Assembly (NCBI RefSeq): GCF_039522935.1
Contig: NZ_BAAAEI010000006.1
Span: 310,001-374,000, forward strand
Length of the DNA: 64,000 nucleotides
Origin: Bowmanella denitrificans
Lineage (GTDB): Bacteria > Pseudomonadota > Gammaproteobacteria > Enterobacterales > Alteromonadaceae
Direction of reading: 5' to 3'
Shown: positions 52,206-59,621 of the stretch, one piece after another
Position numbering within the stretch: position 1 is the first letter of the stretch
Layout: each line of letters opens with the position of its first letter
Notes under the pieces: model-generated
What the model was told of the DNA's origin: nothing
The model's database searches: none
What the model saw: only the letters and a program-made list of their open reading frames with translations
Position numbers and translations under genes: made by a program

Positions 52206-53168
52206 ATGCAACAGTTTCAGGAGTTTTACCGCCGAATTGCCGGTACATCACACAGTCACTGGCTGGAAGTGCTGCCCGCCCAGCTGGCTGACTGGCAAGG
52301 GCAAAACAAAGCCGACCTGGAAAAATGGCAAAAACTGCTGGCAAAACTGCCTGCCACCTCCTCTGCAGACGTAGATTTGCTAAGTCAGGTACGTATTGGC
52401 AGTGCGGCGGATATCAATGACTACACCCAGAAACAGATAATTGGCTTGTTGCAGCAATTCAAACCCTGGCGCAAAGGCCCCTTTCACCTGCATGGTATTC
52501 ACCTGGATACCGAGTGGCGCTCTGACTGGAAATGGGATCGCGTGTTACCGCATCTAAGCCCCCTTGCCGGTCGAAGTGTGCTGGATGTGGGCTGTGGCAG
52601 TGGCTATCACCTGTGGCGTATGCGCGGTCAGGGTGCTGAGTTGGTGGTGGGGGTGGACCCCTACCCATTGTTTCTGATGCAGTTTCTGATCATGCAGCAC
52701 TTTATTCAGGATCAGCAGGTCTTCCAGTTACCCCTGGGTATCGAAGCCTTACCGGCACTTAACAGTTTTGATACGGTATTTTCCATGGGCGTACTTTATC
52801 ACCGTAAAAGCCCGCTGGATTTTTTGCAGCAGCTTAAGAGTCTGCTCAGAAAAGGCGGCGAGCTGGTGCTGGAAACCCTGGTAGTAGAGGGTGATGAGCA
52901 CCAGGTTTTTCTGCCTGGCGAGCGCTATGCGCAAATGCGTAATGTCTGGTTTATTCCCAGCGTAAAGGCGCTTGAAAGCTGGTTGCAACGCCTGGGCTTT
53001 AAACATATTCGCACCGTGGATGTGTCCACCACCAGCGTCGATGAACAGCGCAGTACCCAGTGGATGACCACCCATTCACTCAAAGACTTTCTCGACCCTG
53101 AAGATCCCAGCAAGACCATTGAAGGGTACCCAGCGCCGGTGCGCGCTGTCACTATTGCCACAGCTTAG
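52206..53168 (+). CDS. cmoB: tRNA U34 carboxymethyltransferase
   Basis: 320 residues. It uses carboxy-SAM to convert ho5U34 to cmo5U34. Signatures: KGPFHLHGIHLDTEWRSDWK, the SAM motif VLDVGCGSGYHLWRM, FSMGVLYHRKSPLDFLQQLK and RTVDVSTTSVDEQRSTQWMT. ATG at 52206 has AAGG seven bases upstream; a TTG two codons earlier is in frame. Second gene of cmoAB. Confidence 0.97.
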   Translation: MQQFQEFYRRIAGTSHSHWLEVLPAQLADWQGQNKADLEKWQKLLAKLPATSSADVDLLSQVRIGSAADINDYTQKQIIGLLQQFKPWRKGPFHLHGIHLDTEWRSDWKWDRVLPHLSPLAGRSVLDVGCGSGYHLWRMRGQGAELVVGVDPYPLFLMQFLIMQHFIQDQQVFQLPLGIEALPALNSFDTVFSMGVLYHRKSPLDFLQQLKSLLRKGGELVLETLVVEGDEHQVFLPGERYAQMRNVWFIPSVKALESWLQRLGFKHIRTVDVSTTSVDEQRSTQWMTTHSLKDFLDPEDPSKTIEGYPAPVRAVTIATA

Positions 53169-53193
53169 ACACTCATTGCTGCTTGACTAATTT

Positions 53194-53478
53194 CTATACA
53201 GCTGACGGCTTTTTATCGGCATGGCCCAGCGGCTTATCCGGTGCAATGGCGTCACGCACGGCCTGCTTTAGTTCGGTAATCTCCGGAAATCTGCCCTGCT
53301 GTTTTCGGCTCCATACCAATTGCCCATTGGCGCTTACCTCAAAAATACCGCCGCTGGCAGGAAGCAGTGACAGCTCGGTGATTTCCTGTTCGAACGTGCT
53401 TAACAGTTCCTGCGCCATCCAGGCAGAACGCAGCAACCAGCGGCACTGGGTACAATATTTGATTTCAACTTTTGCCAT
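53194..53478 (-). CDS. SelW/Rdx-family thioredoxin-like protein (Cys form)
   Basis: 94 residues. CxxC at Cys9-Cys12 (KYCTQCRWLLRSAWMAQELL), the position of selenocysteine in SelW, then GGIFEVSANGQLVWSRKQQG and FPEITELKQAVRD, which is the Rdx fold. Such proteins are thought to be thiol-redox partners; the target is unknown. AAGAGA precedes the ATG. Confidence 0.88.
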   Translation of the reverse strand: MAKVEIKYCTQCRWLLRSAWMAQELLSTFEQEITELSLLPASGGIFEVSANGQLVWSRKQQGRFPEITELKQAVRDAIAPDKPLGHADKKPSAV

Positions 53479-53537
53479 ATTTTCTCTTTATGGACGGTGA
53501 TCTGGCGTATTCAATAGCCGGGATGCGGACCGCACTC

Positions 53538-54095
53538 TTAGCCCGCATTGTCGTATGCAGCTTTTATCCAGGCAATCACTTCATCGTCCACTTGTTCTGG
53601 ATGGCTAAGCTTAACCCGATACTGGCACATCTGCCCGGCAGGTAGCTTTTCAAGACGTGGGGATTCTGGCAAGGCCTTTATATTCAACCCCAGTTCTACC
53701 CGGGTATTGGTGGCAGGTCCAATCATGGCAAATTGCTTGTTGCGACGATAGCTGACATATTTTTGTTTTGCTGCCGTGTCAAACGGGCCAAACTGATTCA
53801 TATGCTGCAAAAGGCTGTCGTGAATATCACGCAGGGCCGCCTTAGGTCCGGTATACAAGGCATCCAGTGGGTCGGATTCACTTGCGGCTGTTGTCGTACT
53901 TTCCTTGGCAAAATGCGCCAGGGTATTGGCGTGTCCATGGCCCAGAGCGAACACATCCTTTAGCATTTTAACAATCTCGGTATGCTTGGTCAGGTTGCTC
54001 TGTTTAATAATGGCCTTAAGTTCATCCAGCGAGTTTCCTGTAAGTTCTTCAATATTGTTAAGCTGGGTTGCCAGCGCCTTTTGCATATCAGCCAT
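53538..54095 (-). CDS. DUF4287/DUF5655 domain protein
   Basis: 185 residues. The N-terminal helical part (about 1-65, NIEELTGNSLDELKAIIKQS and FALGHGHANTLAHF) fits DUF4287. The C-terminal part (about 80-183, FDTAAKQKYVSYRRNKQFAM and RVELGLNIKALPESPRLEKL) fits DUF5655, a putative DNA/RNA-binding transport-like fold of unknown function. AGGAG lies seven bases before the ATG. It stands in a row of small minus-strand genes. Confidence 0.82.
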   Translation of the reverse strand: MADMQKALATQLNNIEELTGNSLDELKAIIKQSNLTKHTEIVKMLKDVFALGHGHANTLAHFAKESTTTAASESDPLDALYTGPKAALRDIHDSLLQHMNQFGPFDTAAKQKYVSYRRNKQFAMIGPATNTRVELGLNIKALPESPRLEKLPAGQMCQYRVKLSHPEQVDDEVIAWIKAAYDNAG

Positions 54096-54156
54096 TATTC
54101 GCTCCTGTTGTTTATATGCAGTATAGAAAATAGCTCGCCATTGTTGTTATGGTTTA

Positions 54157-54708
54157 TCAGTCTGGGATGGCCTCAGGGGCAGACAAGGCTTTGCTGTAAA
54201 ACCCGGAAGGATCAAAACAGCAAACACGTTTTTTACCACTGGCCAGCATATCGCAGGCATCACTGATACGCTTTGCACGGGTTTTGGCCTGTTTAGCCGT
54301 GGTGATCCAGTGGATCCAATCCACGCGAGCCAATGTGGTGGTGGCCTGCCAGGTGGCCATCGCCTCGGGCGCCGATATCAGCGCGGCCTGTAAGTCGGCT
54401 GGAATTTCTGGCTCTGGTTCAATCTCCACGGGTTTGACTTTAAACTCAGCTTCATCGCCCATAGTAACGCCGGCAGCCTGCATCAGTTTTTGATCAATAC
54501 GCAGCCAATGGCTTTTCTTACCATCCGGCTCCAATAGTGCGGTAAAAGGCGCGTTATTCACTGTGCCTTCTACGCTGGTACGGCCCCGCCTGGGCAGAAT
54601 GTCACTCACCGCCATCGGCAATACCACAAAAGCCCAGGGCTCTTTATCTGATGTTTTGGCTTGTCGCAATTTGGCCTGAAATTTTGCCAGGCTATTTTGT
54701 TGTTCCAT
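54157..54708 (-). CDS. YdeI/OmpD-associated-family protein (DUF1905 plus OmdA-like)
   Basis: 183 residues. N-terminal DUF1905-like barrel (PWAFVVLPMAVSDILPRRGR, EGTVNNAPFTALLEPDG) and a C-terminal helical YdeI-type segment (ATTTLARVDWIHWITTAKQA then KTRAKRISDACDMLASGK). The family has no firm function, and E. coli YdeI has been tied to stress. The ATG at 54708 has GGAGGT four bases upstream. Confidence 0.83.
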   Translation of the reverse strand: MEQQNSLAKFQAKLRQAKTSDKEPWAFVVLPMAVSDILPRRGRTSVEGTVNNAPFTALLEPDGKKSHWLRIDQKLMQAAGVTMGDEAEFKVKPVEIEPEPEIPADLQAALISAPEAMATWQATTTLARVDWIHWITTAKQAKTRAKRISDACDMLASGKKRVCCFDPSGFYSKALSAPEAIPD

Positions 54709-54756
54709 CTTTACCTCCATTCCTGTTCACCCTCTTGTTGCACAGCCCATATTAAC

Positions 54757-55110
54757 TCACTGTTGCCAGGGGTAGAAAACACTAAGTGGCGCGACACGAT
54801 AGTTAAAAATTCCGCCACTCACTCCCGGATCGGCATCCATGATCGCTTTAGCTTCTTGCTCTGAGGCCACACGAAATACCAGCATGCCAAACTCTTCATA
54901 CCTGGCACCAAAGGCAATGATGCCCTGCTGTCTTAAGCGCTGCATATTGGCAGCATGTTCAGCAAAACCCGTTTGTGCCTTGGGCGGCACATCTCTGCGC
55001 CAGGCTGGCCCGGTTTCAATATGCACCACAAATAACGGCGATGGCGGTTGTTCACCCGCCAGGGCCGGCCAGCTTAACAATATTATCAGCAGCAGATAAA
55101 CCCTGTTCAT
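54757..55110 (-). CDS. Exported YciI-like protein
   Basis: 117 residues. A signal peptide (MNRVYLLLIILLSWPALAGE) precedes a YciI/ferredoxin-like fold with FAEHAANMQRLRQQGIIAFG and LVFRVASEQEAKAIMDADPG. YciI proteins are usually cytosolic; a secreted version is less common. GGAG is seven bases before the ATG. Confidence 0.85.
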   Translation of the reverse strand: MNRVYLLLIILLSWPALAGEQPPSPLFVVHIETGPAWRRDVPPKAQTGFAEHAANMQRLRQQGIIAFGARYEEFGMLVFRVASEQEAKAIMDADPGVSGGIFNYRVAPLSVFYPWQQ

Positions 55111-55287
55111 GTTCAGGCTCCGGTTGAAACGTGCAACAGCTGCGACGCTATACAAACCGCCGCGCGGACTATGCCGTTAACTGTATATTGCGGCCATCCT
55201 TTTGTACAAACCAGCGCCACGCCTTAAAACACATCATGTTCGCCTGGTTCTCCTATACTGGATAGGTTATTCCTGTTGGAGCCTATG

Positions 55288-56601
55288 ATGCATCGCCGCA
55301 CTTTTCTGACTGGAGCAGGCCTGGCCGTTGCCGCCACCAGCCTGAGTCAGCTTACCCTGGCAGACAATACGCAGCCACCGCAGAGCGGTGTGACTCCCCC
55401 TATTGCCCCGGCAGATTGGCAGGGGCTGAGAAAGCTGTTTCCGCTCACTTATGACTATATTCATCTGGCCACTTTTCTACTGGCATCACACCCAAAACCC
55501 GTGGCCGATGCCATTGAGGCACACCGGCGTGCCTTTGACAGTAACCCGGCAGATTACTGGCACGCCCATTTTATGACTATAGACGGGCAAATATGTGCAA
55601 GTGCCGCCGGCTATATGGGGGTTCGGGCTGAACAAATCGCCCTGACCGACAGCACCACCATGGGGCTGGCACTGGTATACAGCGGCCTGAAACTGGCCGC
55701 CGATGACGAAATTCTGCAAAGCGTACATGACCATTACTCTACCGATTTGTCGTTGCAACTGCGCGCCGACCGCACCGGTGCCAAGGTCAAACGTATTGCA
55801 CTGTATAAACACCCCGCAGCGGTTAGCGAAGCAGAAGTACTGGCAAATTTAAAAGCCGGTATTTCAGCCAAAACCCGTGTCGTGGCAGTCACCTGGGTAC
55901 ACTCCTCTACCGGAGTTAAATTACCTGTTCGTGCCATGGCCGATGCCATTGCAAAAATCAATGCCAAACGCAGTGAATCACAACAGATTCTGTTTTGTGT
56001 GGATGGCGTACATGGTTTTGGTATTGAAGATCAGGATATCAGCCAACTGGGCTGTGACTTTTTTATTGCTGGTACCCATAAATGGATCTTTGGCCCTCGT
56101 GGCACCGGCGTGATTTGGGGCAACGAGCGGGCCTGGCAAAGCAGTAATGCGGTTATCCCCAGCTTTAGTCAGTCATACGATGTGTGGTTGGGCAACAGCA
56201 ACCAGGACCAGGTGCCCATAGGTGAACATATGTCACCCGGTGGTTTTCATTCGTTTGAACATCGCTGGGCCTTACCCCAGGCCTTTGCTTTGCATCTGCA
56301 ACTGGGCAAGGCCAATGTGCAAAAACGCATTCATCAACTGAATAGTCAGACCAAACAGGGTCTGGCCAAGATGCCGCATGTGACACTTTATACCCCGATG
56401 GATCCCGGGCTTTCCAGCGGCCTGGTTTGTTTTGATGTAAAAGGTATGTCAGCAGATGATGTAGTAAAGGCCTTGCACAGTAAGGGGATTATTATGAGCG
56501 CAACCCCTTACCGACAATCTTATGCGCGCTTTGCTCCCAGTCTGATTAATAATGAACAGGAAATAGAGCGGGCTTTGGCTGCTATTGCTGCACTGGCTTG
56601 A
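55288..56601 (+). CDS. Tat-type exported class V aminotransferase
   Basis: 437 residues. The N-terminus MHRRTFLTGAGLAVAATSLS is a twin-arginine-type signal, unusual for a PLP enzyme but suited to export of a folded cofactor protein. The fold-type I domain has the PLP Lys in IAGTHKWIFGPRGTG and the cofactor Asp in LFCVDGVHGFG. This group resembles isopenicillin-N-epimerase or cysteine-desulfurase-like proteins; the substrate is unknown. TTGGAG lies six bases before the ATG at 55288 (another ATG at 55285). Confidence 0.87.
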   Translation: MHRRTFLTGAGLAVAATSLSQLTLADNTQPPQSGVTPPIAPADWQGLRKLFPLTYDYIHLATFLLASHPKPVADAIEAHRRAFDSNPADYWHAHFMTIDGQICASAAGYMGVRAEQIALTDSTTMGLALVYSGLKLAADDEILQSVHDHYSTDLSLQLRADRTGAKVKRIALYKHPAAVSEAEVLANLKAGISAKTRVVAVTWVHSSTGVKLPVRAMADAIAKINAKRSESQQILFCVDGVHGFGIEDQDISQLGCDFFIAGTHKWIFGPRGTGVIWGNERAWQSSNAVIPSFSQSYDVWLGNSNQDQVPIGEHMSPGGFHSFEHRWALPQAFALHLQLGKANVQKRIHQLNSQTKQGLAKMPHVTLYTPMDPGLSSGLVCFDVKGMSADDVVKALHSKGIIMSATPYRQSYARFAPSLINNEQEIERALAAIAALA

Positions 56602-56996
56602 GAGGTTGGCAATCAGCGAGCTTGTCTCAGCGTCTTTGCGAGAAATTTGTTAATAACCACAGTGGCACAGAGAACACGGAGTTGGTGCAGGGCTTTATCA
56701 CTTTAAGGGCATTCCGAGCACGCTCAGTGTCCCATATAAGCTATTGTTTTGTTTGGATGAACAGCTCTAACCACGAAAAACACGAAATAATAGAAAGGCT
56801 GATAATCCAAACATTATAGTGTTAACACTCAGCGTGCTGTTCTTAGCGTCTCCGCGTCTTTGCGAGAAGCCTTTTTAATTACCACCTGGATATTTCCAAG
56901 CTCGCCAACAACATACATCTGCACAAAGACTTACATCATCGCAATTACCTAAATAGTAGACTGTCTGCTTAAACATCAGATACAGGGAAGGGTTTT
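56602..56996. repeat. Intergenic stretch with dispersed-repeat fragments
   Basis: No gene is convincing here. It contains CTCAGCGTCTTTGCGAGAAA at 56626-56645, a 26-bp CACAGAGAACACGGAG-type element at 56656-56681, a CCACGAAAAACACGAAA element at 56771-56787, and a second GCGTCTTTGCGAGAAG element at 56842-56869. Elements of this wording recur in intergenic DNA of many unrelated bacteria, to my knowledge without assigned function. A 73-codon frame across them is not credible as a gene. Confidence 0.7.
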
Positions 56997-58160
56997 ATGC
57001 TGCTAATCGCCGTGGGAGTTGTCGCGCTGGTAGTGGGTCTGTTTATCTTTTTTGAATACCGGGTACTAAGCCTGCCCGATTTTAGCGCGGTGGAGCAAGC
57101 CACGCCAAACACAAAGCACCAGGCCTTGTCACAGTGGTTAGATGCCCTGGCCCATCAGCGCAAATTCAATGGCAGTATAGTAATTGCGCAAAACGGCAAT
57201 ATTCTGTTTCAGCGCAATATCGGCAACACCAATATTCAGGGGCAGCCTATCAGTGACACTACGGCCTTTAATCTCGCCTCGGTATCCAAGCATATCACCG
57301 CCTTTGCCGTTTTAATGCTCGAACATCAAGGACGGCTGTCACGCCGGAATCTTGTTAGCCAACATATTGCGGAGCTTAGCCGCTATCAGCATATCTCCTT
57401 AGATCATCTGCTGAAAAATAGCTCTGGCATACCAGACTATGCCCGTAGCCGCACCTTAGCGGCATTGTTAAAGAAACAAGGCATAGTGTTCACCCCGCAG
57501 CACCTGATCAGCTGGCTGGCCGCGCCGGCACAAAAGCTTAAATTCACACCAGGGCAACAGAACGACTACTCCAACAGCAACTATGTATTGTTGGCCGAAG
57601 TTATCAGCCGGGTTACGGGTCAGTCTTTTGCTGACTTTTTGCAGTCTCACATTTTTGCGCCACTGGGTATGATTAGCACTGCGGTGGTCAATAAATGCGT
57701 TAATACAGACAAGTTAAAAGACCGGGCCTATGGTTTTAGCAAACAGTTTTTCTACTTGGGTCCCGCCGTAGAGCAGGATCTGAATCATTTCGATGGCGTG
57801 GCCGGTGACGGCAACATTTATGCTAGTGCGCACGACTTGGTTATCTGGGATCAGGCCCTGCGGGACGGTACCCTGTTGCCCAAAGAGATTTATCAGCAGG
57901 CCTATCAACCTACCCGGCTAGACAATGGTTTATGGGTGGAGGAAAAAGTCTCAGGTCAAGTTATTGTGCCGGGACTTAGCTGGAATGTTCAGGATTTTCC
58001 GCGGGTTAGCAGTTATGGGGTGTGGCAGGCGTTTAATAATTTTTACTGGCGCGACTTGCAGCATAACACCGTGGTGGTTGTGCTGAGCAATTCAGGCTAT
58101 TTTTTGCGTACCGCTATGATTGGTGAGCGGTTGGTTAAGTTTGCTGAGACTTTGGACTAA
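56997..58160 (+). CDS. Beta-lactamase-fold serine hydrolase, membrane-anchored
   Basis: 387 residues. An N-terminal transmembrane or signal-anchor segment (LLIAVGVVALVVGLFIFF) is followed by a class C beta-lactamase/PBP-like domain. The nucleophile motif is Ser95-Val-Ser-Lys98 (FNLASVSKHITAF) and the second motif is Tyr191-Ser-Asn193 (NDYSNSNYVLLAEV). It is likely an esterase or peptidase acting in the periplasm; resistance function cannot be claimed. AGGGAAGGG precedes the ATG. The gene is bracketed by near-identical 26-bp repeats. Confidence 0.9.
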   Translation: MLLIAVGVVALVVGLFIFFEYRVLSLPDFSAVEQATPNTKHQALSQWLDALAHQRKFNGSIVIAQNGNILFQRNIGNTNIQGQPISDTTAFNLASVSKHITAFAVLMLEHQGRLSRRNLVSQHIAELSRYQHISLDHLLKNSSGIPDYARSRTLAALLKKQGIVFTPQHLISWLAAPAQKLKFTPGQQNDYSNSNYVLLAEVISRVTGQSFADFLQSHIFAPLGMISTAVVNKCVNTDKLKDRAYGFSKQFFYLGPAVEQDLNHFDGVAGDGNIYASAHDLVIWDQALRDGTLLPKEIYQQAYQPTRLDNGLWVEEKVSGQVIVPGLSWNVQDFPRVSSYGVWQAFNNFYWRDLQHNTVVVVLSNSGYFLRTAMIGERLVKFAETLD

Positions 58161-58172
58161 ACGCTTGGATTC

Positions 58173-58198
58173 ACCACAGAGGCACAGAGAACACGGAG
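58173..58198. repeat. Second copy of the 26-bp direct repeat flanking the serine hydrolase gene
   Basis: It differs from 56656-56681 by one base in 26 and has the same orientation. It begins 13 bp after the hydrolase stop codon. Confidence 0.85.
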
Positions 58199-58282
58199 AA
58201 GAACAGAAGAGAAGAACGAACAAGTACGCAGTAATGGGGGTATTTGTTGATTAAACGATTGATTGGTGGGCTTAATAGTAAT

Positions 58283-58304
58283 AAAAGCCGCGGGCGCGGC
58301 TTTT
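58283..58304. terminator. Bidirectional terminator between the hydrolase and the tRNA cluster
   Basis: AAAAGCCGC and GCGGCTTTT form a 9-bp stem around a 4-base loop (GGGC), with T residues following on either strand. It can end the hydrolase transcript (+) and the tRNA/micro-ORF transcript (-). Confidence 0.82.
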
Positions 58305-58312
58305 GGTGCTCG

Positions 58313-58340
58313 CTGGGTCACGGCCACTGCCGTGACCCAG
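58313..58340. repeat. Perfect 12-bp inverted repeat (stem-loop)
   Basis: CTGGGTCACGGC and GCCGTGACCCAG surround CACT. There is no U-run on either strand. It starts two bases after the stop of the micro-ORF on the minus strand and lies 8 bp from the terminator hairpin. Confidence 0.8.
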
Positions 58341-58342
58341 GC

Positions 58343-58402
58343 CTAAGCTAAAGAAACTCTTAATCTAAAGCTTTTATATTGCAAATCGAGTTTCACGGGC
58401 AT
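58343..58402 (-). CDS. Possible micro-protein of 19 residues
   Basis: The minus strand shows AGGAGA ending immediately before ATG at 58402, then MPVKLDLQYKSFRLRVSLA and TAG. An in-frame GTG at 58396 has better spacing to AGGAGA (6 bases) and would give a 17-residue product. No family recognised. It lies 128 bp downstream of tRNA-Leu on the same strand and ends two bases before a perfect stem-loop. It may be real, or chance in a 5'/3' UTR; codon evidence is too short to decide. Confidence 0.35.
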   Translation of the reverse strand: MPVKLDLQYKSFRLRVSLA

Positions 58403-58530
58403 TCTCCTGTATAGATAACACTTTACTCAACTGACTACATTTTGACCTGAGCAATTCAGCATAGGTTCCAATGGTAGATAGTAAAACTACAGGATGGGCA
58501 ATAATTTATAGCTAAGTGCTTGATTTTAAA

Positions 58531-58617
58531 TGGTGCCCGGGGCCGGACTTGAACCGGCACGGCGTTACCGCCGAGGGATTTTAAATCCCTTGTGTCTACC
58601 AATTTCACCACCCGGGC
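58531..58617 (-). tRNA. tRNA-Leu(TAA)
   Basis: 87 nt with a long variable arm (CTCGGCGGTAACGCCGT), a GCCCGGG acceptor stem, D arm GTGAAATTGGTAGACAC, anticodon loop TTTAAAA giving TAA, and encoded CCA. Last tRNA of the Gly-Cys-Leu set, like E. coli leuZ. Confidence 0.98.
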
Positions 58618-58689
58618 ATCGGGGTTTCTCTCAGCCGTCAGATTATTAAGCGACTTGCTTTCGAGAAATCAACGCATTGCGTTGAGAGA

Positions 58690-58763
58690 TGGAGGCGGAA
58701 CCCGGAGTCGAACCGAGATACACGGATTTGCAATCCGCTGCATAGCCATTCTGCCATTCCGCC
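58690..58763 (-). tRNA. tRNA-Cys(GCA)
   Basis: 74 nt, GGCGGAA acceptor stem, anticodon loop TTGCAAA giving GCA, T arm CTCGGTTCGACTCCGGG, encoded CCA. Between tRNA-Gly and tRNA-Leu, as in E. coli cysT. Confidence 0.98.
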
Positions 58764-58767
58764 AATT

Positions 58768-58843
<76 letters not shown>

Positions 58844-58903
58844 ATTTTTCTATCTGTTAGGAAAGTCTTGCCTTACTGGGCTGCCTCCCTAAACGTGGGC
58901 TGA

Positions 58904-58931
58904 ATTCTACCGTCACCGCCTTGGCTGTCAA
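58904..58931 (-). promoter_or_regulatory. Sigma-70 promoter of the tRNA Gly-Cys-Leu cluster
   Basis: Minus strand: -35 TTGACA (58931-58926), 16-bp spacer, -10 TAGAAT (58909-58904), followed by TCAGCCCACG. It lies between pgsA and tRNA-Gly, so the tRNAs can be made independently of the uvrY-uvrC-pgsA transcript. Confidence 0.87.
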
Positions 58932-58996
58932 CCACAAAAGTGTCATTTTCGTGTCGACTGCCGAAATTTTGACTCAAACGCCCTATTTTCCAACAG

Positions 58997-59578
58997 TCAG
59001 GCCGCTGTCAGATGCTTCCAGGCCGCCTTCAGATAAATACACATTGACCATACCGACAACACAGTGGCGATAATCAGCAGGATTTTGCCCAGCGTCACCC
59101 AGTAAATGGGAAAGCCCATAAAATATTCCAGTTCCGATAACAGGCCGATCAATGCCAGCATTTGTGCCATGGTTTTGGCTTTACCAATAAAAGACACCTG
59201 CACGGTATCGCGCTTGCCTGACTCGGCCATCCATTCCCGCAGCGCTGAGACAAAGATTTCCCGTGACATTAACAGCACCGCCGAGATGGTGATCCAGGCA
59301 CTGTCGTAGCTATGCGCAATCATAATCAGCGCAGCCCCCACGATTAGCTTGTCGGCCACCGGGTCGAGAAAGGCGCCAAAGGCGGTAGATTGCCCCAGTT
59401 TGCGGGCCAGATAGCCGTCGAACCAATCGGTAATCGCGGCAAACCAGAAGATAAAGGCCGCCGTTTGGTGTGCCCACTTCCAATCAAGAAAATACACAAT
59501 CACAAAAACCGGAATTAACAACACTCGAAGGGAGGTGAGGATATTGGGGATGGTCCACATACTGCTTGTCACATTCAT
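58997..59578 (-). CDS. pgsA: CDP-diacylglycerol--glycerol-3-phosphate 3-phosphatidyltransferase
   Basis: 193 residues with about four to five membrane segments. The CDP-alcohol phosphotransferase motif is complete: DWFDGYLAR followed by GAFLDPVADK. It makes phosphatidylglycerophosphate, the precursor of phosphatidylglycerol and cardiolipin, in the inner membrane. Order uvrY-uvrC-pgsA-tRNAs matches E. coli. The first ATG is used; an ATG at 59560 (MWTIPNILTSLR) is equally possible, and neither has a strong Shine-Dalgarno. Confidence 0.96.
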   Translation of the reverse strand: MNVTSSMWTIPNILTSLRVLLIPVFVIVYFLDWKWAHQTAAFIFWFAAITDWFDGYLARKLGQSTAFGAFLDPVADKLIVGAALIMIAHSYDSAWITISAVLLMSREIFVSALREWMAESGKRDTVQVSFIGKAKTMAQMLALIGLLSELEYFMGFPIYWVTLGKILLIIATVLSVWSMCIYLKAAWKHLTAA

Positions 59579-59621
59579 ACCGGTTCTGTTTTTCTGCGCG
59601 TCATCTTACACCAATTTGCCC

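Larger units (their letters stand above)
58161..58530. other. Gap with repeat copy, terminator, stem-loop and micro-ORF
   Basis: 370 bp between the hydrolase and tRNA-Leu. It contains the second copy of the 26-bp repeat (58173-58198), a terminator hairpin (58283-58304), a perfect 12-bp stem-loop (58313-58340) and a 19-codon minus-strand frame (58343-58402), each listed separately. Confidence 0.6.

Noticed and set aside
56598..56819. 73-codon plus-strand frame after the aminotransferase
   Set aside because: It reads through dispersed-repeat fragments and lacks a ribosome binding site or protein-like conservation.
56997..58160. Calling the serine hydrolase an antibiotic-resistance beta-lactamase
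   Set aside because: Only the SxxK and YxN motifs of the wider PBP/esterase superfamily are seen; many members are esterases or peptidases.
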